DNA of 64,000 bases from NCBI GenBank assembly GCA_031255855.1, contig JAIRRS010000006.1:1-64000 (forward strand). Reading direction: 5' to 3'. Made by a program: the position numbers and the translations under genes. Of this stretch, positions 46,227 to 54,370 are shown piece after piece. Position 1 is the stretch's first letter; every line of letters begins with the position of its first letter. The notes beneath the pieces were generated by a model, which was not told the origin of the DNA, did no database searches, and saw only the letters and a program-made list of their open reading frames with translations. Source of the stretch: Tannerellaceae bacterium (lineage in GTDB: Bacteria > Bacteroidota > Bacteroidia > Bacteroidales > Tannerellaceae).

Positions 46227-48368
46227 CTACCTTGCGAGCTTCAACTCGTTAATAAGCCTGGGGCATTTCCCCCATTTATCTATCATATACAATACATAAC
46301 GGATATCCACACCGATACAACGTTGAAGGTCGGGTTCAAAAGCGATGTCGCCACTCATGGCTTCCCAGTTTCCATCGAAAGCCAGTCCAATTACGCGGGC
46401 ATGCTTGTCAAACACAGGACTCCCCGAATTTCCACCAGTAATATCATTGTTTGAAAGGAAATTCAGATTCATCGTCCCGTCGGGATTCCCGTAAGGGCCG
46501 AAGTCTTTGCCGCGGATCAAATCCAGGATTTCCGGTTGCACCCAGAACTCGTCGTTGTCCGGATCTTCTTTTTCAAGAATACCCTCATCCGTTGAATAAT
46601 AATGATACCAGGCCGCGTCATAAGGACGATAGCCACCGATAGAGCCATAACTCATACGCATTGTAAAATTAGCGTCCGAATACAATGCCTTATCCGGATA
46701 CATCTCCTGCAAACCCGCAAAATAAAGACGCTCCCCTTTTGCAATAGCATACCGGTATTCATTCATAAATTGCTGCAATTCAAAGATGGAAAGCATAACC
46801 GAAAGACCCAGTTCGGTCGCGGGGTCTTTTTTCAATTTCTCGTATTCCTTTGGATTCCGAACCAATTTCACGATGTTGTCGTAAGAAAGAAGTTTGCTCT
46901 TCTTGAACACATCGGCAGCATATTTGTCATAATCCCCTTTATACTTTTTGTCGATTTTCGGGTAAATGTCCGGAAGATATTGAGCCGGAACACGCTCTTT
47001 AACTATCTTCATCATGGCAGCCAATACCTGCTGGTCTAAGGTTGGTTCGTAATCTTTAAAAAACTTCGCAATCTGGTCTTCAAAGAAGGCATTCAGTTCA
47101 TCCTCCGTCGAACCGTTCACGTCTACACTCTGCATCAGGCGCGCCAGGCGTATGATTTCAGCCCCGCCCAGGAAAGCTTCCTGCAGATAGGTAGAGATAT
47201 TGCGGTATGAATTTGTCGCAGTATACCCTTTTTCGAGCAAACTCAACACGTCGCCATACTTCTCTTTCCGGGCGGCATCCTGGTCTACCCAATTGGAGAA
47301 AGCGGCTTCTTCCGCTTCCTTACGGCTTATTACATCCAGGTTCGCCAAACCCCGGTTCATCCCGATGGAGTTTTTCCAGTAATTGGAACTGCCTGCAAAT
47401 TTGGAAGCATACTTAATCCGCACTGCGTCGCTGGCAAGCATCGCCTCTTTCCATATTTCTTGTTTGATACCACGAACCTCGATCCGTGGCTTATTGCTTT
47501 CGTCAATCCGCTGCCGGACGCCCCACGAACTCATATAGCGGCTGGTGCTTCCGGGAAAACCAATCGTCATCGCATAGTCTTTGTCGCGGTATCCTTGAAG
47601 AGATACTTCGGCTACATATTTCGGGTGGTAGGGCTTATTGCCGGCGCTATATTCCGCCGGTTTGTTGCCGCCATCAGCATATACGCGGAAAACAGAGAAG
47701 TCTCCCGTATGGCGGGGCCACATCCAGTTGTCGGTATCTCCGCCAAACTTCCCCACGGAACTGGGAGGAGTGAACGACAAACGTACATCGCGATACACGT
47801 CATATACCACCAAAAAGTATTTGTTATTACTGTAAAACGGGACAACATCGGCCGCTAAAAACGGGCTTTCGCCAATCGAATCGCAGATAGCCTGCCCGAT
47901 GGAATCAGCCTTCATCAGGCGTTCGTATTCCGACGAAAGGGAAGCAATCTCCGAGTTTATCCGGTCGCTCACGTCTACCGTTTCGCGGAGATAGCGCACA
48001 CTCAATCCCGGAACAGGCAGTTCTTCTTCGTACGATTGCGACACAAACCCGTCTTTCAGGTAATCATGTTCTACACTGCTCAATTGTTGGATCGCGCCGT
48101 ATCCGCAATGGTGGTTGGTAAAAATCAACCCGTTTTCCGATACGGTAATCCCTGTACATCCGCCTCCAAAGATAACAACAGCATTGCTAAGGCTTGGTTG
48201 GGTTTCGCTGTAAAGGTCTTCATACGAAGGAGTGAAACCCAGCTCTTTCATCCTTTCCAGGTTTTGTTTGTTCAATTCTTTCAATACCCACATCCCTTCG
48301 TCGGCAAACAGATGCCCGGTAGCCAGTAGCAGAACGACTACAAACCACACTTTTTTCATTAAGTTCAT
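46227..48368 (-). CDS. S46-family dipeptidyl-peptidase, DPP7-type
   Basis: A 713-residue serine exopeptidase that releases dipeptides. The signal peptide (VVVLLLATGHLFAD) precedes the catalytic regions: His in TNHHCGYG (His86/87), Asp in the GGDTDNWMWPRHTGDF block, and Ser648 in GGNSGSPVF. Gly666, 18 residues after the serine (context FDGNWE), matches DPP7-type enzymes that prefer hydrophobic P1 residues; DPP11 enzymes have Arg there and prefer Asp/Glu. This fits an asaccharolytic-type periplasmic peptide use alongside glycan use. An ATG at 48359 is an alternative start. The flippase gene ends 34 bases upstream on the same strand. Confidence 0.92.
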   Translation of the reverse strand: MNLMKKVWFVVVLLLATGHLFADEGMWVLKELNKQNLERMKELGFTPSYEDLYSETQPSLSNAVVIFGGGCTGITVSENGLIFTNHHCGYGAIQQLSSVEHDYLKDGFVSQSYEEELPVPGLSVRYLRETVDVSDRINSEIASLSSEYERLMKADSIGQAICDSIGESPFLAADVVPFYSNNKYFLVVYDVYRDVRLSFTPPSSVGKFGGDTDNWMWPRHTGDFSVFRVYADGGNKPAEYSAGNKPYHPKYVAEVSLQGYRDKDYAMTIGFPGSTSRYMSSWGVRQRIDESNKPRIEVRGIKQEIWKEAMLASDAVRIKYASKFAGSSNYWKNSIGMNRGLANLDVISRKEAEEAAFSNWVDQDAARKEKYGDVLSLLEKGYTATNSYRNISTYLQEAFLGGAEIIRLARLMQSVDVNGSTEDELNAFFEDQIAKFFKDYEPTLDQQVLAAMMKIVKERVPAQYLPDIYPKIDKKYKGDYDKYAADVFKKSKLLSYDNIVKLVRNPKEYEKLKKDPATELGLSVMLSIFELQQFMNEYRYAIAKGERLYFAGLQEMYPDKALYSDANFTMRMSYGSIGGYRPYDAAWYHYYSTDEGILEKEDPDNDEFWVQPEILDLIRGKDFGPYGNPDGTMNLNFLSNNDITGGNSGSPVFDKHARVIGLAFDGNWEAMSGDIAFEPDLQRCIGVDIRYVLYMIDKWGKCPRLINELKLAR

Positions 48369-48402
48369 GTTCTTATTTTATTTAATTAATACTATGATAT
48401 GC

Positions 48403-49899
48403 CTACCTGAAGAAACGCCCCACATACGGCAACTCACCAAGCGGCAGATCCCTTTTCACGATAAAGACTATAAACAATACGAACAAAACCGTACGATAAG
48501 CCAAACGAAGCGCCTCCGGTTCAATCGTCGGAAGCATCCCGGCCACATACAATACGGCAGCCAATACAAAGTAAATAAAAGCAGATTTCAAATCATACGA
48601 AATAGGGAATTTCTTTTGCCCCACAAAGTAAGATAACAGCATCATCATCAAATTACAGACAAAAGACGCCCACGCGCAGGCCATATATCCGTAAACCGGC
48701 GCGAACAGCGTAATGACCAAAACTGTCGCCACGCATCCCGCGAGGGAAAAATAAGCCCCCCACCGCGTTTGATCACTCAGCTTATACCAAAGCGACAAAT
48801 TAAAATAAATACCGAAAAACAGCTCTCCCAACATCACTACCGGTACCACCCGCAAACCGGGATAATAAGCCGGAGCCACGAAATACTTCAATACATCCAG
48901 GTAATACACAACCCCCAGGAAGATTACCAACGCAAACAAGATGAAATATTTCATCGCCTCGCAATACGCCTGGTTGTTATCATCGTTTTTGTTCCTGGCA
49001 AAAATAAACGGTTCATACGCATAGCGGAATGCCTGGATAAACATCACCATCACCACCGCTATCTTGAAACACGCCCCGTATATACCAAGTTGCTCGTTGG
49101 CATACGCCTTGTCTTCAAACAAGAACGGGAAAATAATCTTGTCGGCCGTTTGGTTGAATATACCCGCAATACCCAAAACAAGAATGGGAAACGAATAAGA
49201 CAACATCCGTTTCAATAAAGAAAAACCGGGCTTGTGGCGAAATCCCGGAAGCATATCCGGAATCAGGATAAGAAACGTAACAGCCGTCGTAATCACATTG
49301 GCAACAAAAGCATACCCCACCCCATATCCGGGAGTGTAAAACCAGCCGACTGCCGCCGGAGCCTGCTGATACATCCGGGGGCACAAAACAAGGAAAAAGA
49401 TATTCAATCCGATATTCAGGAAAATACCCAACAGCCTGATACCCGCAAAACGGTAAGCCCTCCCCTTATAACGAAGGTAGGCAAAGGGAATACAGCAAAA
49501 GGCGTCTACCGCCACAATCCCCAGCATCATCCCCACATAGTCGGGATGATCGCCATACCCAAGCACATCGCTCACGGGAGAAAGGAACAGAAAGGCAAAC
49601 AACATAAACAAGCCCGACGACAATCCGATGCTGAACAACGCAGTAGCATACACCCGCAACGGCTCCCGCTCTTCCTTCTTATTGATAAACCGGAAAAACC
49701 CGGTCTCCATCCCATACGTAAGAAACACCAGCAGAAAGGCTACCCAGGCATACAAATTCGTATAAACGCCAAACTCGCCCGTACCGGTAAGCACGCGGGT
49801 ATACATAGGAACCAGCAGCCAATTCAGAAACCGCCCGACAATACTACTCAAACCATATACGGCGGTTTCCCTGGCCAACCGCTTCATTCCTCCTGCCAT
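48403..49899 (-). CDS. Polysaccharide/lipid-linked oligosaccharide flippase (MATE/Wzx-like)
   Basis: A 498-residue membrane protein with about 14 hydrophobic segments. The N-terminal motif MAGGMKRLARETAVYGLSS resembles polysaccharide biosynthesis proteins of the MOP superfamily (Wzx/MurJ group). It would flip a lipid-linked sugar across the inner membrane. I chose the ATG at 49899 because it lies 5 bases after the ruvB stop and the longer frame would overlap ruvB. No glycosyltransferase genes are adjacent, so the substrate is unknown. Confidence 0.85.
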   Translation of the reverse strand: MAGGMKRLARETAVYGLSSIVGRFLNWLLVPMYTRVLTGTGEFGVYTNLYAWVAFLLVFLTYGMETGFFRFINKKEEREPLRVYATALFSIGLSSGLFMLFAFLFLSPVSDVLGYGDHPDYVGMMLGIVAVDAFCCIPFAYLRYKGRAYRFAGIRLLGIFLNIGLNIFFLVLCPRMYQQAPAAVGWFYTPGYGVGYAFVANVITTAVTFLILIPDMLPGFRHKPGFSLLKRMLSYSFPILVLGIAGIFNQTADKIIFPFLFEDKAYANEQLGIYGACFKIAVVMVMFIQAFRYAYEPFIFARNKNDDNNQAYCEAMKYFILFALVIFLGVVYYLDVLKYFVAPAYYPGLRVVPVVMLGELFFGIYFNLSLWYKLSDQTRWGAYFSLAGCVATVLVITLFAPVYGYMACAWASFVCNLMMMLLSYFVGQKKFPISYDLKSAFIYFVLAAVLYVAGMLPTIEPEALRLAYRTVLFVLFIVFIVKRDLPLGELPYVGRFFR

Positions 49900-49903
49900 A
49901 TTG

Positions 49904-50929
49904 CTAATCAAATAAAAAACCCTGTTCGCTTCCGCGCTTCCGTCCAAGGTGTGTATAAGCCAAATCCGTCACTTCCCGTCCACGGGGCGTGCGTTTAAGA
50001 AAGCCCTCCTTGATAAGGAACGGTTCATACACCTCTTCCAATGTCCCCGGGTCTTCGCCCAAGGCCGTGGCAATGGTGGTCAGCCCCACGGGGCCCCCCT
50101 TGAATTTATCGATAATCGTTGTCAGCAACTTATTATCTACCTGATCCAATCCATAACGGTCGATGTTCAGCGCTTCCAGCGAAAAACAAGCAATCGCCTT
50201 ATCAATATCTCCCGAACCCTTCACCTGCGCGAAGTCGCGCACGCGCCGCAACAAAGAATTGGCGATACGGGGCGTTCCCCGGCTGCGCGAAGCTATCTCG
50301 CGGGCAGCATTGAGTTCGCATTTAACACGGAGGATGTCGGCGCTGCGGAGTACGATTTTGGTCAACGTCTCCACCTCATAATATTCCAAGTGCATGTTGA
50401 TACCGAAACGAGCCCGCAGCGGACTGGTCAACAAACCGCTGCGAGTGGTCGCCCCCACCAATGTAAAAGGAGACAAGTCAATCTGTATCGAACGGGCGCT
50501 CGGCCCTTTATCAATCATAATATCAATCCGGTAGTCTTCCATGGCAGAATAAAGGTATTCTTCCACCACAGGACTTAGCCGATGGATTTCGTCTATAAAA
50601 AGGACATCATTCTTGTCTAACGAAGTAAGAACCCCCGCCAAATCGCCCGGCTTGTCAAGCACAGGCCCGGAAGTCACCTTAAAGCCCACCCCCAGTTCAT
50701 TGGCGATGATGTTCGACAAAGTAGTTTTTCCCAACCCCGGAGGCCCATGCAAAAGCACATGGTCTAACGCCTCTTTGCGCATACGGGCGGCCATAACGAA
50801 TATCTCCAGGTTTTCAACCACCTTTGCCTGTCCGCTAAAGTCGTGAAACGACAAAGGCCGCAACGCGTTCTGAAACTCATTCTCATTATCCGGCAGCCGG
50901 GTATCCCTTATATTAAAATCCTCTTCCAT
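49904..50929 (-). CDS. ruvB: Holliday junction branch migration helicase RuvB
   Basis: A 341-residue AAA+ motor that works with RuvA to move Holliday junctions. The Walker A motif [10 protein letters not shown] is near residue 60, followed by Walker [18 protein letters not shown] (sensor 1) and arginine finger [11 protein letters not shown]. The winged helix at the end reads [16 protein letters not shown] and [10 protein letters not shown] chose the ATG at 50929; an upstream frame adds a poor N terminus and overlaps the -7 promoter. It is the first gene of a ruvB-flippase-S46 run on the minus strand. Confidence 0.97.
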   Translation of the reverse strand: MEEDFNIRDTRLPDNENEFQNALRPLSFHDFSGQAKVVENLEIFVMAARMRKEALDHVLLHGPPGLGKTTLSNIIANELGVGFKVTSGPVLDKPGDLAGVLTSLDKNDVLFIDEIHRLSPVVEEYLYSAMEDYRIDIMIDKGPSARSIQIDLSPFTLVGATTRSGLLTSPLRARFGINMHLEYYEVETLTKIVLRSADILRVKCELNAAREIASRSRGTPRIANSLLRRVRDFAQVKGSGDIDKAIACFSLEALNIDRYGLDQVDNKLLTTIIDKFKGGPVGLTTIATALGEDPGTLEEVYEPFLIKEGFLKRTPRGREVTDLAYTHLGRKRGSEQGFLFD

Positions 50930-50948
50930 ACAAAAGCCTATTGACCCG

Positions 50949-50956
50949 CAAAGGTA
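50949..50956 (-). promoter_or_regulatory. Candidate -7 element for ruvB
   Basis: The minus strand reads TACCTTTG, an exact TAnnTTTG match, 20 bases upstream of the ruvB ATG. No TTTG is found at 19-21 bases. The element supports the start at 50929. Confidence 0.4.
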
Positions 50957-51095
50957 GTAAATACGCCCCACAATTCGCGGCTTCCCACCATTTTATTCAC
51001 AGTATCCCCTTTATCCTCAAGCCCATTGCCAGCACTCCTACCCTACGGCTCCGTTTGCGTAAAAAAACTATTTTGAAAGCTCTTCTTTGAATTGG

Positions 51096-51180
51096 AAAAT
51101 TCATCTGGATGTCTTCCCGGTTTCATTGGGATGATCGTCCAAAATCATTGGGATGTTTGCTCCCATTCATCCAGATGATT
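51096..51180. repeat. TTCATTGGGATGA / CATCCAGATGA repeat cluster (locus B)
   Basis: The same motif set as at 37.7 kb: ATTCATCTGGATG (51099-51111), TTTCATTGGGATGAT (51121-51135), ATCATTGGGATG (51144-51155) and ATTCATCCAGATGAT (51165-51179). The outer two copies are inverted relative to each other, enclosing two direct copies of the central motif. The cluster lies about 100 bases upstream of the rpoN start. It sits in the 352-base ruvB-rpoN gap, which otherwise holds only the two -7 elements. Confidence 0.8.
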
Positions 51181-51241
51181 TTTGTCTCAAATTTCACAAT
51201 GATTTAAAACCCCTTTGATTTCCATAACTCCCAATAATATT

Positions 51242-51249
51242 TATATTTG
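51242..51249 (+). promoter_or_regulatory. Candidate -7 element for rpoN
   Basis: TATATTTG matches TAnnTTTG exactly and lies 32 bases before the ATG of rpoN. The nearest TTTG (51214-51217) is 24 bases upstream, longer than the usual 19-21, so the -33 element is weak. Confidence 0.4.
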
Positions 51250-51281
51250 CATTGTTTAAAAAGGAAAGAGATGTTTTTGAT

Positions 51282-52736
51282 ATGTTGAAACAACAGTTAC
51301 AACAAAAGTTACAACTAAAGCTTTCTCCCCAGCAAATCCAGTTGATAAGGCTCCTGGAACTTCCCGCCATTGAGCTGGAAGAGCGGATAAAGCATGAATT
51401 AGAAGAAAACCCCGCACTGGAAGAAGGGCAGGAAACGCCCGGCGATTTCGGGCAGACAGACGGCGAGGAAAACAGCGAAGCATCTTCAGGGGAAACCGAC
51501 ATCGACCTCACACTGGGGGATTACCTGACAGAAGATGACATACCCGATTACAAACTCCGCGAAATAAGGGAGCGAACCGATCAGAAAGAGGATATTCCTT
51601 TCTCGGCAGGGCAATCGCTGAACGAATATTTAATGCAGCAATTAGGTCTGCGCGACCTTTCCGGCAAGGAGATAAAAATTGGCGAATATATTATTGGGAA
51701 TATCGACGACGACGGATACCTCCGGCGCGACCTTTCGTCTATCGCCGACGATTTGATATTCCAGGCGGGGAAAGAGGTGAACGAAAAAGAACTTGAATCG
51801 GTTTTGAAAATTGTGCAAGACCTCGACCCTCCCGGCATCTGCGCGCGCAACTTGCAGGAGTGTTTGCTCATACAACTGGAGAAACGCGAACCTTCGCTGC
51901 CGATAAACCTGGCAACCCGTATCGTAAAAGATTACTTCGACGAGTTTTCCCGCAAGCATTACGACCGGATATTACGGTTGATGAACATCGACGAAGGCGA
52001 ACTTAAAAGGGCCATGCAAGAGATTACGCTCCTCAACCCGAAGCCCGGCGGCAGTTGGGAAAGCTCGATGGAATCTGCCATGAGCCAGGTAACGCCCGAC
52101 TTTATTGTGGAAGCCCACAGCGGAGAGCTTTTCCTTAGCATGAACAACCGGGGGATTCCCTGCCTGCATATCAACCGCGACTATATGGATATGTTTCAAA
52201 GTTATGCTTCGAATAAAGCAAACCAAACGCCGGAAATGCGGGACGCTGTTCAGTTTGTCAAGCAAAAGCTCGACTCGGCTCAATGGTTTATCGATGCTAT
52301 CAGGCAACGGCAGGAGACTTTGCAACGCACCATGGAGGCTATCATCATGTTGCAACGCGACTTTTTCCTCACAGGTGATGAATCTTCTTTGCGCCCGATG
52401 ATCCTTAAAGATGTAGCCGGGCGTGCCGGGTATGATATCTCCACCATTTCGAGGGTAAGCAATAGCAAATATGTACAGACAAACTTTGGCATCTACCCGC
52501 TGAAGTATTTCTTTTCCGAATCTATGGCAACGGATAGTGGGGAAGAAGTTTCCACCCGCGAAGTAAAGAAAATAATGAAAGATTATGTCGATGGCGAAGA
52601 CAAACGGAAACCTCTTACCGACGAGGAACTGGCATCTATCCTAAAAGAAAAAGGATACGTTATTGCCCGCCGGACGGTAGCCAAATACCGCGAACAGATG
52701 GATATTCCGGTTGCCCGCCTGAGAAAAGAAATTTAA
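51282..52736 (+). CDS. rpoN: RNA polymerase sigma-54 factor RpoN
   Basis: A 484-residue sigma-54. Region I is Gln/Leu-rich (QQLQQKLQLKLSPQQIQLIR) for activator contact, followed by an acidic linker and the core-binding domain. The DNA-binding part closes with an HTH and the RpoN box ARRTVAKYREQM near residues 460-471. I chose the ATG at 51282; an in-frame TTG lies at 51252. It needs an enhancer-binding ATPase partner, which is not in this window. The gene follows the repeat cluster at 51.1 kb. Confidence 0.96.
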   Translation: MLKQQLQQKLQLKLSPQQIQLIRLLELPAIELEERIKHELEENPALEEGQETPGDFGQTDGEENSEASSGETDIDLTLGDYLTEDDIPDYKLREIRERTDQKEDIPFSAGQSLNEYLMQQLGLRDLSGKEIKIGEYIIGNIDDDGYLRRDLSSIADDLIFQAGKEVNEKELESVLKIVQDLDPPGICARNLQECLLIQLEKREPSLPINLATRIVKDYFDEFSRKHYDRILRLMNIDEGELKRAMQEITLLNPKPGGSWESSMESAMSQVTPDFIVEAHSGELFLSMNNRGIPCLHINRDYMDMFQSYASNKANQTPEMRDAVQFVKQKLDSAQWFIDAIRQRQETLQRTMEAIIMLQRDFFLTGDESSLRPMILKDVAGRAGYDISTISRVSNSKYVQTNFGIYPLKYFFSESMATDSGEEVSTREVKKIMKDYVDGEDKRKPLTDEELASILKEKGYVIARRTVAKYREQMDIPVARLRKEI

Positions 52737-52741
52737 TTTTG
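52711..52741 (+). promoter_or_regulatory. Possible promoter for the PAP2-like gene
   Basis: TTG (52711-52713), 20 bases, then TAATTTTG (52734-52741) fit the consensus. The site overlaps the last codons of rpoN and would start transcription within about 4 bases of the next ATG (52749), giving a near-leaderless message. The gene may instead be read through from rpoN. Confidence 0.35.
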
Positions 52742-52748
52742 CACATCT

Positions 52749-53369
52749 ATGAGAACATTCGCAAACATCATATCAATCGTATTCCATCCGTTGCTTATGG
52801 TAACTTATGCCGTTTTGCTGGCATTGAACTATACCTACCTGGCTATTTATCCCGCCACGATGAAACTGTTCCTGGTCGGCGGCGCCTTTTTATGCACGGC
52901 TATTATCCCCGGTTTGTTGATCATGCTGATGGTGAAGAGCGGGAGCGCCGGTGATTTGGAACTGACCGACAAGAGGGAGCGCGTAATCCCCTACCTCATC
53001 TTTATAACGGCCAATATGATTTGCCTGTTTTACCTGTTCAAGATGCGGATGCCACTCTGGTTGCTTTCGATGTCTGTCGGCGTGTGCCTGGCATTGTTTA
53101 TTGCCTTGTTTGTCAACTTTTTTTGGAAAATCAGCGTACATGGCATTGGCGTCGGGGGGTTGTTGGGGGTTGTTATGGGTACGTCGCAAATCCAACTGAT
53201 TAACCCGTTTTGGTTTTTCATTTTCATCATCCTGGCAAGCGGACTGGTTTGTACTTCGCGAATTATTCTTAAAAAACATACGCCAATGCAGGCGTATGCG
53301 GGCTTCGGATTAGGATTTATCTGTACCTTTGGAGCCTCATTTATAAGTTTTACCTATTTATTAATCTAA
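52749..53369 (+). CDS. PAP2-superfamily-like integral membrane protein
   Basis: A 206-residue protein with five or six membrane segments. Motifs loosely follow the PAP2 (type 2 phosphatidic acid phosphatase) pattern: DKRERVIPY near residue 74 (KX6RP-like), KISVHGIGVGG near 127 (SGH-like) and the late HTPMQAYAGFGLG (third motif His). The usual Arg and Asp of the third motif are not obvious, so it may be a non-catalytic or divergent member. A likely role is in lipid phosphate turnover in the inner membrane, with modest certainty. It starts 12 bases after rpoN. Confidence 0.6.
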   Translation: MRTFANIISIVFHPLLMVTYAVLLALNYTYLAIYPATMKLFLVGGAFLCTAIIPGLLIMLMVKSGSAGDLELTDKRERVIPYLIFITANMICLFYLFKMRMPLWLLSMSVGVCLALFIALFVNFFWKISVHGIGVGGLLGVVMGTSQIQLINPFWFFIFIILASGLVCTSRIILKKHTPMQAYAGFGLGFICTFGASFISFTYLLI

Positions 53370-53384
53370 TAAAAACACTTGAGT

Positions 53385-53759
53385 ATGAATTTTCCTGCTG
53401 AACTAAAGTACACGAAAGACCATGAGTGGATACGTGTAGAAGGCAATGAAGCGTATGTTGGAATCACAGATTATGCGCAAAGCGAACTGGGCGAAATCGT
53501 TTTCGTGGATATTGATACCGAAGGCGAAGACTTGAAAAAGGAAGAGACGTTCGGTTCTATTGAAGCGGTTAAAACTGTGTCCGACCTGTTTATGCCGGTT
53601 AGCGGTAATGTTTTGGAAGTAAACGCCGAATTGGAAGAACAACCTGAATTAGTCAACGAAGATCCTTATGGAAAAGGTTGGCTTATCAAAATATCCGTTG
53701 CCGATTTAGCCGAATTGGATGAGCTGTTACCAGCTTCCGAATATCAAAACTTACTTTAA
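53385..53759 (+). CDS. gcvH: Glycine cleavage system H protein
   Basis: A 124-residue lipoyl carrier that shuttles the aminomethyl group in glycine cleavage. The lipoylation motif [11 protein letters not shown] places the modified lysine at Lys63. The flanking [20 protein letters not shown] and closing [12 protein letters not shown] are typical. I chose the ATG at 53385; a TTG two codons upstream is unlikely. No gcvP or gcvT genes are in the window. The next gene, purE, is 84 bases away across a hairpin. Confidence 0.95.
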   Translation: MNFPAELKYTKDHEWIRVEGNEAYVGITDYAQSELGEIVFVDIDTEGEDLKKEETFGSIEAVKTVSDLFMPVSGNVLEVNAELEEQPELVNEDPYGKGWLIKISVADLAELDELLPASEYQNLL

Positions 53760-53763
53760 CCAT

Positions 53764-53822
53764 CAACGGTTGATGGTTAACGAGTCTTTTTCAAAAGACA
53801 AGTCGTTAACCATTAACCGTTG
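53764..53822 (+). terminator. Long hairpin between gcvH and purE
   Basis: The arms 53764-53783 and 53803-53822 (20 bases each, one mismatch) make a long stem, including AACGGTTGATGGTTAACG on the left. The inner bases GTCTTTT and AAAAGAC can pair as well. The sequence shares AACGGTTNATGG with the terminator at 46.2 kb. It likely ends or attenuates the gcvH transcript. Confidence 0.55.
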
Positions 53823-53843
53823 AACATTAATCCGTTTGAAAAG

Positions 53844-54350
53844 ATGATTCCTGTAGTAAGTATAATCATGGGCAGTACTTCGGACTTGCCTGTAATGGAA
53901 AAAGCGGCCAAGTTCCTTGATGAAATGGAAATCCCGTTTGAAATGCATGCGCTTTCGGCTCATCGTACGCCCGCAGAAGTTGAAGCTTTTGCCAAAGGGG
54001 CGGAAGGACGCGGCATAAAGGTTATTATCGCAGCGGCCGGAATGGCGGCCCACCTGTGTGGAGTAATTGCTTCTATGACCACCCTCCCGGTAATCGGCGT
54101 CCCCATCAATTCGTCGCTCGACGGAATGGATGCTTTACTGGCCATCGTACAAATGCCTCCGGGTATTCCGGTTGCAACGGTAGGTATCAACGGGGCGCTG
54201 AACGCCGGTATCCTTGCCGTACAAATCCTATCAACCGGAGACGGGAAACTCAGGGAAAAACTGGCCGGTTACAAAGAAGACCTGAAAAAGAAGATCGTCA
54301 GCGCCAACAGCGAACTGGCCAATGTTCGCTACAAACACAAAACAAATTAG
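53844..54350 (+). CDS. purE: N5-carboxyaminoimidazole ribonucleotide mutase PurE
   Basis: A 168-residue class I PurE that converts N5-CAIR to CAIR in purine synthesis. The core motif GSTSDLPVMEKA lies near residue 11, HALSAHRTP near 36, and the conserved GMAAHLCGVIAS at about 67. The C-terminal helix AGILAVQILS follows. I chose the ATG at 53844; an in-frame TTG at 53820 lies in the hairpin. ispG follows 20 bases later, so the two may share a transcript. Confidence 0.95.
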   Translation: MIPVVSIIMGSTSDLPVMEKAAKFLDEMEIPFEMHALSAHRTPAEVEAFAKGAEGRGIKVIIAAAGMAAHLCGVIASMTTLPVIGVPINSSLDGMDALLAIVQMPPGIPVATVGINGALNAGILAVQILSTGDGKLREKLAGYKEDLKKKIVSANSELANVRYKHKTN

Positions 54351-54370
54351 TTGACAACCAACCGAACAAA

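Noticed and set aside
54056..54370. N-terminal extension of IspG running back through purE
   Set aside because: The extension is an out-of-frame reading of purE, is Arg/Gly/Cys-rich and lacks family similarity; GTG 54371 gives the normal IspG N terminus.
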